This document shows, one piece after another, positions 55,751-61,002 of a stretch of DNA of 64,000 bases (the first letter of the stretch is position 1; each line of letters starts with the position of its first letter). A program made the position numbers and the translations under genes. The stretch is from Niastella sp966211305 (lineage in GTDB: Bacteria > Bacteroidota > Bacteroidia > Chitinophagales > Chitinophagaceae): NCBI GenBank assembly GCA_966211305.1, contig CBIHPC010000005.1, forward strand, positions 25,104-89,103. The letters are read 5' to 3'. The notes under the pieces are model-generated. The model had not been told where the DNA came from and did not search any database. It saw nothing but the letters and a program-made list of their open reading frames with translations.

Positions 55751-57004
55751 TTACAGGTAAGCGCCTATTGATAATTGCCGCTTTGCAGCCCATTTCTCCA
55801 TGCAACGTCTTACCTCGTTTGATACAGGCTTATTCATCTTTCCTTTTGCCTGCACAATCTTTTGCGCAGCAATATTAATTTCAATAGTAGCCAACACTTC
55901 CTGTATCCCGTGAGCGTATTTTCTGAATGAATAAATAGCCGTTCTGCCTTTTAAACACAAATAAGCATAAGAAGCCACACAATGTCTCATTACTCTTCCT
56001 TCATTCATCAATTCCTTTGTGGATATCAGTTCCTCTACTATAATGTCCCCATCTTCCCGCTCAAATCTGTACCCTTCAATTCCACATGGCCGCCAATATT
56101 GTAAACCGCCGGAGTACGAAGAACGTTTATGCCATTCATCGCTTTGTTTCAGCAGCGACTGTAATGTTCTTCCTTTAAGACTGTACCCGCGATTCGCTCT
56201 TTTCATTTCTCTCACATAATCTATCAACTCTCCTGTTTTTGAATGATTGAACATTCCGCCGGTTACGAGTATCTGAATGAATCGCTCCCAAAAATCCTCA
56301 TCTTCGTAAGACTTGCTACCTATCCAGGATAAGGCAATTCTATCGGCGATCCTTTCATCTCCGCCGAGGCCGCGCACCTGAGCAAAACGTAGGGCTTCAG
56401 GTACTGTTAACCGCGATGGAGCCTGTAAAAAGTAGTGCCCCATTTTTTGCGTGAACGGGATCGGCATCTTATTCAGGTCTTTTACTCTTCTACCTGTTCC
56501 AAGATGAATAAACCATTCAATATGCAACAAATTCGATGAATAAAAGCTTTGATACAGAAAATCAGGAACTTTATACCTGCAAAACAAATAAGCCGCCAAC
56601 TCCTTAACCTGTTGTACTGTTTGCTTTGATCTGGGCTTCCATTCAAAAAGATCATTGATCCACCAGGTTCTGAACTGAACCATATTATATACAGCCTGTA
56701 TGGAGTCTGCACCGGAAACCAGATCAGAATACTGATCAAGGTATTTCAGCCCCTCTTTCAATAACTTTTTGTCCGGCTCCTGTTTTCTGGTTGACAGCCT
56801 GTTGAAACAGTCACTGATCTTTGTGATCCTCTCGTCTGAACTGGAAAACCGGCTTAAATTTTCACCTGCGTATAATTGCTCTATGATCTCCTCAAACCTT
56901 TTAAATCGCTTTTTTGAAAAGCGTAATACTTCCTCAATTTTTTGTTCGCTTTCCTGTTTTAGTAAAAGCGCTTGTTCTCTTTGACTCCTTTGCATTTTAG
57001 CCAT
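55751..57004 (-). CDS. PcfJ-like protein
   Basis: This 417-residue protein has a charged helical first two-thirds. The C-terminal third has ISTKELMNEGRVMRHCVASY, then YLCLKGRTAIYSFRK and VLATIEINIAAQKIVQAKGK. These are the signature of the PcfJ family, known from conjugative plasmids and of unknown biochemistry. No transfer genes are nearby. It lies in the same-strand run with AAA+, YkuK-like and slipin genes, implying a role with the tRNA array and RtcB. A start at Met4 is also possible. A 49-codon reading frame overlaps its 5' end. Confidence 0.85.
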   Translation of the reverse strand: MAKMQRSQREQALLLKQESEQKIEEVLRFSKKRFKRFEEIIEQLYAGENLSRFSSSDERITKISDCFNRLSTRKQEPDKKLLKEGLKYLDQYSDLVSGADSIQAVYNMVQFRTWWINDLFEWKPRSKQTVQQVKELAAYLFCRYKVPDFLYQSFYSSNLLHIEWFIHLGTGRRVKDLNKMPIPFTQKMGHYFLQAPSRLTVPEALRFAQVRGLGGDERIADRIALSWIGSKSYEDEDFWERFIQILVTGGMFNHSKTGELIDYVREMKRANRGYSLKGRTLQSLLKQSDEWHKRSSYSGGLQYWRPCGIEGYRFEREDGDIIVEELISTKELMNEGRVMRHCVASYAYLCLKGRTAIYSFRKYAHGIQEVLATIEINIAAQKIVQAKGKMNKPVSNEVRRCMEKWAAKRQLSIGAYL

Positions 57005-57108
57005 TTCAGTAATATTTTATCATCAGGTAATTCGGCCGGAAGATGACTACAGCGCCTCCGTACCGTTTCAGATTTTGAATAATTACTGAGACCTAATACC
57101 TTTTTCAT
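56959..57108 (-). CDS. Possible 49-residue protein overlapping the PcfJ-like gene start
   Basis: A frame starting ATGAAAAAG encodes a basic 49-residue peptide (MKKVLGLSNYSKSETVRRR at the start, ending KGVKENKRFY) and overlaps the PcfJ-like gene by 46 bp in another frame. It resembles no family I know. Start context and composition are plausible, but an overlap of this size is unusual, so it may be chance. Confidence 0.3.
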   Translation of the reverse strand: MKKVLGLSNYSKSETVRRRCSHLPAELPDDKILLKWLKCKGVKENKRFY

Positions 57109-57154
57109 GACTAGTTATTTATTGCTTAAAAAGCGGTGACAAATTATTTTAAAA

Positions 57155-57184
57155 CTTACCCGGAGGTTTTACCCCCCGGATAAG
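57155..57184 (-). terminator. Hairpin after the YkuK-like gene
   Basis: CTTACCCGGAGG pairs imperfectly (two mismatches) with CCCCCGGATAAG around a short loop. On the minus strand it is followed by GTTTTAAAATAATTTG. It lies directly after the YkuK-like stop codon and could be a partial terminator or processing site within the run. Confidence 0.4.
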
Positions 57185-57189
57185 TGTAT

Positions 57190-57672
57190 TTACTGAACTA
57201 CCTTATTTGCGCAGCTTGAGCTGGCAAAAGCGTGTGGTTTGGCTTTAAATACAAAACCCATCCCCATAATATAGCCCATGGCTTCTTTCAACGCATCGTT
57301 ACTTTTAAAGTTGGGGTTGGTATTGATATCTGCATGCACCTCCATGTCGACATTGTAAATAGTAAACAGGCGACACAAAGAATACGCTATCTCAATACTT
57401 TTTGAAACCTCCATCAACATACGTTGTTTAATGCCCATCTTTTGTTGGGTAGTTTCGTTGTGTATATACATAAAACCACCCTTTCCTTTTCGAATGAACA
57501 CGATCACCGTTGCGAATTCCGTTTCTTTACCCTTAACCTGGCTATCGGTACCAATGCACACTTTTAAAGTATGCCCCATTTCCTTTTCCCGAACCAGTAC
57601 GGCCCGTACTTCATCTTCAATGGGTCTTTTGATCATTGTACCATCCAGCCGCCTCCAATGCTGTTGTTCCAT
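57190..57672 (-). CDS. YkuK-like RNase H-fold protein (DUF458)
   Basis: This 160-residue protein matches the YkuK/DUF458 family, predicted to have an RNase H-like fold. Candidate acidic residues are Asp43 in CIGTDSQVKG, Glu88 in MLMEVSKS and Asp115 in EVHADINTNP. The family ends with a GMGFVFKAKPHAFASSSCAN segment that is well preserved here. Nuclease activity is predicted, not shown. It lies 23 bp downstream of the AAA+ gene and upstream of the PcfJ-like gene; in this setting it may trim or process RNA. Confidence 0.88.
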   Translation of the reverse strand: MEQQHWRRLDGTMIKRPIEDEVRAVLVREKEMGHTLKVCIGTDSQVKGKETEFATVIVFIRKGKGGFMYIHNETTQQKMGIKQRMLMEVSKSIEIAYSLCRLFTIYNVDMEVHADINTNPNFKSNDALKEAMGYIMGMGFVFKAKPHAFASSSCANKVVQ

Positions 57673-57695
57673 GGCTTACCTCCATTCTGTGTATT

Positions 57696-58778
57696 TTAGT
57701 TTTGAATCAAATTGCGTCTGAAACCAATCACTTCTACCCTGCCTGCCGGCTGCTCCTTTTCATGCGGGTTGGCAATCTCTGCTATTGTCATCGGTCGATC
57801 AATTACCGTATTCAACCCCAGATGACTGCTCAACCGCTGTGCTTTTGACACACTCAATTTTCCAAACTCATACTTTGCGATCAACCTTCCTTTTCGCATC
57901 AATGCGCTATCTACCAGCGTGAGCGAATTATTGAACGTGCATATGAGTTGTACATTCAGGAAGTCGGCCAGTAACCCGTCGGAGATATTCAACAGGTTCG
58001 ATACGGCTGATCCTGCGTTGTGCCTTCTATCCATGATAATGTTCTCAGCATCCTCGATCACTACCACCGTGTTGGGATTATTTACCAACATTTGAATGAA
58101 CTCCGGGTCCATCAGGTTGCCTGCCACACCGGGCGACAAAAACAATACGCGTTTTTTTATCTTTCCTATCAGGTAGCGCAAATAGGTTGTTTTTCCTGTA
58201 CCCGGCAAACCATGCAACAGTACAATTCCTTTGTCATTCTTCTTACTCAACCGTTGCCTGATGATCTCATCCGTTTCCCTGAAATCGTCCTCGTAAAAAA
58301 GATCGATATCAAGTTTGGTACGTTTGATCTCCATGGCTTTTAACTCGAGCCTGTTCCTGCCCTGCACAATAAGGTTGATCTCACGCGGCTCCCGTCTTTG
58401 CCGCTCCCTGAACTGGCTGCTCAATGTACTTATACTTGTTACCAGCTCAGTGCTCAACCCGTCATGTAATACTGTACAGTAATTATTATCCAGCTCAATG
58501 AGGCAATTACCTTCTAAAACAAGGATCGTTCTGTCAAACTGAAATTCATTTCCAGGCCTTTTATACCATTGGTATTGACAAATGTTTTTTATCTGTGCAC
58601 CGTATTTTTCTTTGAGCGCCCTGAACAATTTCTCACCATCAATACGACTTATAAAATTTACATTAGGCAACTGGTTAAAACAGTACAGGTATAATACTCT
58701 CGCATCCAGAAAATGATCATCAAATACATAATTGGCATTGATCACCTTCTGCGTAAATAAATTCTCCATATTTTTCAT
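57696..58778 (-). CDS. AAA+ ATPase
   Basis: This 360-residue ATPase has an N-terminal domain of about 150 residues of unknown type and a single AAA+ module. Walker A is GLPGTGKT (190-197), Walker B VVVIED (238-243), sensor-1 TFNN (281-284), and arginines in ALMRKGRLIAKYEF (295, 298) resemble the BCS1/CDC48-type arginine region. It probably remodels a protein or RNA-protein target. It is the first protein gene after the tRNA array on the same strand (91 bp from tRNA-Trp), with YkuK-like 23 bp downstream. Confidence 0.9.
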   Translation of the reverse strand: MKNMENLFTQKVINANYVFDDHFLDARVLYLYCFNQLPNVNFISRIDGEKLFRALKEKYGAQIKNICQYQWYKRPGNEFQFDRTILVLEGNCLIELDNNYCTVLHDGLSTELVTSISTLSSQFRERQRREPREINLIVQGRNRLELKAMEIKRTKLDIDLFYEDDFRETDEIIRQRLSKKNDKGIVLLHGLPGTGKTTYLRYLIGKIKKRVLFLSPGVAGNLMDPEFIQMLVNNPNTVVVIEDAENIIMDRRHNAGSAVSNLLNISDGLLADFLNVQLICTFNNSLTLVDSALMRKGRLIAKYEFGKLSVSKAQRLSSHLGLNTVIDRPMTIAEIANPHEKEQPAGRVEVIGFRRNLIQN

Positions 58779-58869
58779 TAAATAGTTAATAGAATGCAGG
58801 ATCCTTTGCTTTCATAGAATGTATCATTAACTATTTCATTACACGAGTATGCATAACCTGTTATTTTAG

Positions 58870-58941
58870 CACGGACTCTTCGACTCGAACGAAGACTATC
58901 GGTTTTGGAGACACGACATGCAGCCATTACATCAAGCCCGT
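58870..58941 (-). tRNA. tRNA-Trp(CCA), with a bulged base in the anticodon stem
   Basis: The acceptor stem ACGGGCT/AGTCCGT, A1-U72 and G73 are all typical of tRNA-Trp. The loop CTCCAAA gives anticodon CCA. The T arm CTTCG TTCGAGT CGAAG is perfect. The anticodon stem reads TCGTGT on the 5' side and ACCGA on the 3' side: five pairs form only if one U is bulged out, that is, a one-base insertion relative to TCGGT-type stems. No CCA is encoded, only a C after position 73. Confidence 0.8.
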
Positions 58942-58947
58942 AATTTG

Positions 58948-59022
58948 TGGTGCCCCGTGGAATCGAACCACGATGATCCCGGCTTCAACGGGATGCAATA
59001 GAACCATCTCTGCCAAAGCACC
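58948..59022 (-). tRNA. tRNA-Phe(GAA)
   Basis: The acceptor GGTGCTT/GGGCACC has two G-U pairs and A73. The D arm is GCAG/TTGC, the anticodon stem TCCCG/CGGGA and the T arm CGTGG/CCACG. The loop TTGAAGC gives anticodon GAA; positions 37-38 are GC rather than the usual AA of tRNA-Phe, so identity is slightly less certain. It follows tRNA-Glu by 3 nt. Confidence 0.8.
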
Positions 59023-59025
59023 TGG

Positions 59026-59098
59026 TAGTCTGTATGAGGATCGAACTCATGCGCCCGGTTCGAAAGACCGGTGCCCTAACCATCTAGGCGAACAGACC
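59026..59098 (-). tRNA. tRNA-Glu(UUC)
   Basis: The acceptor GGTCTGT/ACAGACT has a terminal G1-U72 pair and A73, as in other Bacteroidota tRNA-Glu genes. The anticodon stem CCGGT/ACCGG closes the loop CTTTCGA (UUC), and the T arm is ATGAG/CTCAT. It is the only array member with CCA after position 73; those three bases are also the whole spacer to tRNA-Phe. Confidence 0.88.
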
Positions 59099-59105
59099 AT
59101 TTTTG

Positions 59106-59177
59106 CGGATGATGAAAGATTCGAACTTTCGACCCTGCCCTTAACAGGGGCACGCTCTTCCACTGAGCTAATCATCC
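59106..59177 (-). tRNA. tRNA-Asn(GUU)
   Basis: The acceptor GGATGAT/ATCATCC, G73, D arm GCTC/GAGC, anticodon stem TGCCC/GGGCA with loop CTGTTAA (GUU), and T arm GAAAG/CTTTC are all fully paired. This is the best-formed tRNA of the array. Confidence 0.92.
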
Positions 59178-59187
59178 ATATTTTATG

Positions 59188-59261
59188 TGGGCCTGATGAG
59201 ATTCGAACTCATGCTCCCCCGGTTAAAAGCCGGGTACTTTAGCCAGCTAAGCTACAAGCCC
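59188..59261 (-). tRNA. tRNA-Lys(UUU)
   Basis: The acceptor GGGCTTG/CAGGCCC has one G-U pair and A73. The anticodon stem CCCGG/CCGGG holds loop CTTTTAA (UUU), and the T arm is ATGAG/CTCAT. All arms are well formed. A 200-nt gap separates it from tRNA-Arg upstream. Confidence 0.92.
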
Positions 59262-59270
59262 TACTGTTAT

Positions 59271-59305
59271 ACTGCGCATTACACCTGCGTACTTAAACAT
59301 ATTTT
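59271..59305. repeat. Imperfect direct repeat, copy 1 (beside tRNA-Lys)
   Basis: This is one of two copies sharing CTGCGCA, then CCTGCGTACT and ATATTTT over about 33 bp with small gaps. It lies in the 200-nt gap of the tRNA array, next to the 5' end of tRNA-Lys. Confidence 0.55.
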
Positions 59306-59324
59306 CAAATAACATTTTCTAACT

Positions 59325-59420
59325 TCAAAGCCATACATCCTTTCTATTCAGCCACAGTTCATCATTTACGATTGTATCATCAACTTCTGTACTGCTGATT
59401 TCGATACAGCAAATATGCAT
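59325..59420 (-). CDS. Possible 31-residue peptide inside the tRNA array gap
   Basis: An ATG-started frame encodes a 31-residue acidic peptide beginning MHICCIEISSTEVDD and ending WLNRKDVWL. The end faintly recalls the start of RhuM-type proteins, so it may be a remnant. It sits between two direct repeats in the only wide gap of the array. Coding status is uncertain. Confidence 0.3.
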   Translation of the reverse strand: MHICCIEISSTEVDDTIVNDELWLNRKDVWL

Positions 59421-59425
59421 ATGCA

Positions 59426-59460
59426 CCTGCGCAGCTTACCTGCGTACTAAAAATATTTTT
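59426..59460. repeat. Imperfect direct repeat, copy 2 (beside tRNA-Arg)
   Basis: This is the second copy of the CTGCGCA...CTGCGTACT...ATATTTT repeat, about 155 bp from the first. It lies immediately 3' of tRNA-Arg on the transcribed strand. The pair brackets the short peptide frame. Confidence 0.55.
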
Positions 59461-59461
59461 G

Positions 59462-59532
59462 TTGGCTCAGGAAGATTCGAACTTCCATTCCTGCGTTCGT
59501 AGCACAGTGTTCTTCCTTTGAACTATAAGCCA
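59462..59532 (-). tRNA. tRNA-Arg(ACG)
   Basis: The acceptor TGGCTTA/TGAGCCA (U1-A72, one G-U) with A73, D arm GTTC/GAAC, anticodon stem CTGTG/CGCAG (one G-U) with loop CTACGAA (ACG, needing A-to-I editing by TadA), and T arm GGAAG/CTTCC are all formed. At 71 nt it is compact. Confidence 0.88.
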
Positions 59533-59538
59533 TTTTCG

Positions 59539-59611
59539 GGTGCGCTGCGGGGTTCGAACCCTGTTCCCCTCATTCACAGTGAGGTACTTTACCAAATAAG
59601 CTACAGCCACC
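59539..59611 (-). tRNA. tRNA-His(GUG), acceptor stem with one-base insertion
   Basis: The loop CTGTGAA gives GUG. A G at -1 faces C73, diagnostic for tRNA-His, and the 5' part GGTGGCTGTAGCT is the standard one. The 3' acceptor strand reads CAGCGCACC instead of CAGCCACC-type. The outer four pairs and inner four pairs form only with one G bulged, and the base of the T stem is weak (three G-C pairs plus mismatches). It may still fold or may be a decoy or decayed copy. Confidence 0.78.
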
Positions 59612-59617
59612 ATTTTG

Positions 59618-59690
59618 TTGTCGGGGCAGGATTCGAACCTGCACCATCAGGGTCAAAGACTGAGATGCTCAACCATTACACCACCCAACA
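59618..59690 (-). tRNA. tRNA-Gln(UUG)
   Basis: U1-A72 acceptor TGTTGGG/CCCGACA with A73, D arm GTGT/GCAT, loop CTTTGAC giving UUG, and T arm GCAGG/CCTGC. The anticodon stem TCAGT/CCTGA has a U-C mismatch at the loop-closing pair (31-39). The overall layout matches other Bacteroidota tRNA-Gln genes. Confidence 0.85.
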
Positions 59691-59701
59691 ATCATATATT
59701 G

Positions 59702-59773
59702 CGGTTAGTACGGGAATCGAACCCGTGTCTTCGGATCGACAATCCGGGATGTTAGCCTTTACACCAACTAACC
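59702..59773 (-). tRNA. tRNA-Asp(GUC)
   Basis: The acceptor GGTTAGT/ACTAACC with G73 (an Asp identity base), D arm GTGT/ACAT, loop TTGTCGA giving GUC, and T arm ACGGG/CCCGT. The first anticodon-stem pair is a C-A mismatch (27-43) and the other four pairs are sound. Confidence 0.86.
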
Positions 59774-59779
59774 GTTAAG

Positions 59780-59851
59780 AGCAGCACCAGAGACTCGAAC
59801 TCTGTCGTCCTGATTGGAAGTCAGGAATGCAACCATTAACACCTGTGCTGC
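59780..59851 (-). tRNA. tRNA-Gly(UCC)
   Basis: The acceptor GCAGCAC/GTGCTGC with U73 (typical for Gly), anticodon stem CCTGA/TCAGG with loop CTTCCAA (UCC), and T arm CAGAG/CTCTG are perfect. Position 8 is A rather than the near-universal U, and the D arm GTGT/GCAT has two G-U pairs. Confidence 0.85.
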
Positions 59852-59857
59852 TTTTTG

Positions 59858-59930
59858 TATAGGAGACAGGACTCGAACCTGCAGCCTCCCCGATCCAAAC
59901 GGGGTATCCGACCAACCGGAATACTCCTAT
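59858..59930 (-). tRNA. tRNA-Pro(UGG), first tRNA of the array
   Basis: The acceptor ATAGGAG/CTCCTAT with A73, anticodon stem CCCCG/CGGGG with loop TTTGGAT (UGG), and T arm GCAGG/CCTGT. The D stem is short (TCC/GGA). It lacks encoded CCA. The acceptor sequence differs from the usual housekeeping CGGGG-type tRNA-Pro, suggesting an extra, specialised copy. Confidence 0.85.
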
Positions 59931-59933
59931 ATG

Positions 59934-59960
59934 TTGTAGCGGTCATGGCAGCCGCTACAA
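59934..59960. other. Hairpin just upstream of the tRNA array
   Basis: A 9-bp perfect inverted repeat (TTGTAGCGG and CCGCTACAA) with a 9-nt loop lies 3 bp before the 5' end of tRNA-Pro on the transcribed strand. It could be a processing signal, a leader structure, or a terminator for plus-strand transcription (GTTTTC follows on that strand). Confidence 0.45.
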
Positions 59961-60082
59961 GTTTTCATAAGGGTTTAATTTCAGGCAGGTTTAATGGCAA
60001 TGAATGTTTTGGAAAAGCATCCGCCAGCCGACGGACGCTTTGTTCTCCTCCTTTTAGAACCACTTATCTCTTTAATTACTTT

Positions 60083-60223
60083 TTATCGTACCTGAAAAGC
60101 GGCAGGGTGTCTTGCATCTACTTCATCTGTATTCTTCTGCACGCCTGTTTTATTTCCCTTTGCTTTGTTATCGAATAAAGCCATAATGAATCTGATCATA
60201 AATACACTCATTAAAAGTTTCAT
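60083..60223 (-). CDS. Possible 46-residue peptide with hydrophobic N-terminus
   Basis: This minus-strand frame starts ATG eight bases after AAAGGAG, a good ribosome-binding match and unusual for Bacteroidota. It encodes a hydrophobic, Met-rich first half (MKLLMSVFMIRFIMALFD) and a polar tail (NKAKGNKTGVQKNTDEVD, ending FQVR). It resembles a short membrane peptide. It precedes the tRNA array by about 150 bp on the same strand, downstream of a strong terminator, and could be the first gene of that unit. No family recognised. Confidence 0.45.
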   Translation of the reverse strand: MKLLMSVFMIRFIMALFDNKAKGNKTGVQKNTDEVDARHPAAFQVR

Positions 60224-60298
60224 CACTTACACTCCTTTTACTTCGCATCTGAAGTTTTTTATTTAATTACACTTTGTCTACCTGACTTACGCCAACAA

Positions 60299-60330
60299 AA
60301 AAGCCCGGTCGTTTTATCGACCGGGCTTTT
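60299..60330 (-). terminator. Strong intrinsic terminator (bidirectional)
   Basis: AAAAGCCCGGTCG and CGACCGGGCTTTT form a perfect 13-bp stem with a 6-nt loop and U tracts on both strands. It lies 17 bp after the 55-residue peptide gene and separates it from the tRNA/RNA-repair run. Confidence 0.85.
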
Positions 60331-60347
60331 TATTCGATGCCTGTACA

Positions 60348-60515
60348 TTACAGTTTCGTATAAACACAACCTGGTCGTATTCGATTATGATAATCCTCTT
60401 TACTGCCGCCATTGATACATACCACCTCTTGCGCATTTGCACACGTATTCCACTGGATAAATCGTTTCGAGCTATCCATCTTCATCCGTCGTATGTATTG
60501 CATCGGTATCGGCAT
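60348..60515 (-). CDS. Possible 55-residue cysteine-containing peptide
   Basis: A frame of 55 codons begins MPIPMQYIRRMKMDSSKRF and contains three cysteines (25, 33, 50), in NTCANAQEVVCINGG and RPGCVYTKL. Several internal Mets could also serve as starts. A TATTTTTG promoter candidate lies 54 bp upstream and a strong terminator 17 bp downstream, so it looks like a free-standing small gene. No signal peptide and no known family. Could be a regulator, a toxin or a modified peptide. Confidence 0.5.
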   Translation of the reverse strand: MPIPMQYIRRMKMDSSKRFIQWNTCANAQEVVCINGGSKEDYHNRIRPGCVYTKL

Positions 60516-60568
60516 CAATTTTTTATAGTATTTAGATGTTGTTATTAATAAATTTCACAAAAAGTGTT

Positions 60569-60576
60569 CAAAAATA
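60569..60576 (-). promoter_or_regulatory. Candidate -7 element for the 55-residue peptide gene
   Basis: The minus strand reads TATTTTTG, an exact TAnnTTTG match, 54 bp before the ATG. A -33 partner is not clear. Confidence 0.35.
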
Positions 60577-60679
60577 TTTCAATATCAGGTACACTAACTA
60601 CCACACACATATGAACATAGCACACCAATCCCTTTGGGTCAATGCTGTCATTTTTATTATACAGCCGAAAAACAAAAAA

Positions 60680-60699
60680 CCCCGCAATTCCTTGCGGGG
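60680..60699 (-). terminator. Intrinsic terminator after the 30-residue peptide gene
   Basis: CCCCGCAA and TTGCGGGG form an 8-bp stem with a TTCC loop. On the minus strand it is followed by TTTTTTGTTTTT. It lies 30 bp after the stop of the 30-codon gene. Confidence 0.85.
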
Positions 60700-60729
60700 C
60701 CTGTGTTATATTGAATTAGTTTGTTCAAC

Positions 60730-60822
60730 TTATTCTTCAGCGTAACACGCCCCGCAAACAGTAAAGTCACCAATCGGACTCCAACCGTATTGTGCCTCTA
60801 TGTTTAAATGTTTGCGTGTCAT
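60730..60822 (-). CDS. Possible 30-residue peptide with C-terminal CxxC
   Basis: An ATG-started 30-codon frame begins MTRKHLNIEAQYGW and ends FTVCGACYAEE, with two cysteines spaced CxxC near the end. It is followed by a strong terminator, and a near-consensus CACCTTTG element lies about 20 bp upstream. It sits just downstream of the response-regulator gene on the same strand. It could be a signalling peptide, a metal-binding peptide or a peptide-natural-product precursor. Too short for homology by eye; coding status rests on the terminator and composition. Confidence 0.5.
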   Translation of the reverse strand: MTRKHLNIEAQYGWSPIGDFTVCGACYAEE

Positions 60823-61002
60823 GTTTCGTTTATTTGTTTATGCAAAGGTGTTAATAATTTTTCAATTACACCAAATAATTTCCAAAGTTTTTTAAAAATA
60901 ATTTTTCACTACCCTCAAATCGCATGTACCATCTTCGGTTATCCATCGGGATTAATTGCAGACAAGAATGTGATAGTCAACAGGAAATTTAAAGTAACGT
61001 GG

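Noticed and set aside
58973..59242. Plus-strand open frame across tRNA-Phe, -Glu, -Asn and -Lys
   Set aside because: Its translation is the antisense of tRNA T-arm and anticodon sequences, a well-known source of false proteins.
59518..59778. Plus-strand open frame across tRNA-His, -Gln and -Asp
   Set aside because: Antisense of tRNA genes; the GFEPAPSGSK-type peptide is a typical tRNA artefact.
59855..60178. Plus-strand open frame over tRNA-Pro and its upstream region
   Set aside because: Starts in antisense tRNA sequence and runs through the hairpin and the opposite-strand peptide gene; no protein-like features.
60536..60745. Plus-strand 69-codon frame
   Set aside because: It spans a terminator and runs antisense to the 30-codon gene; composition is not protein-like.
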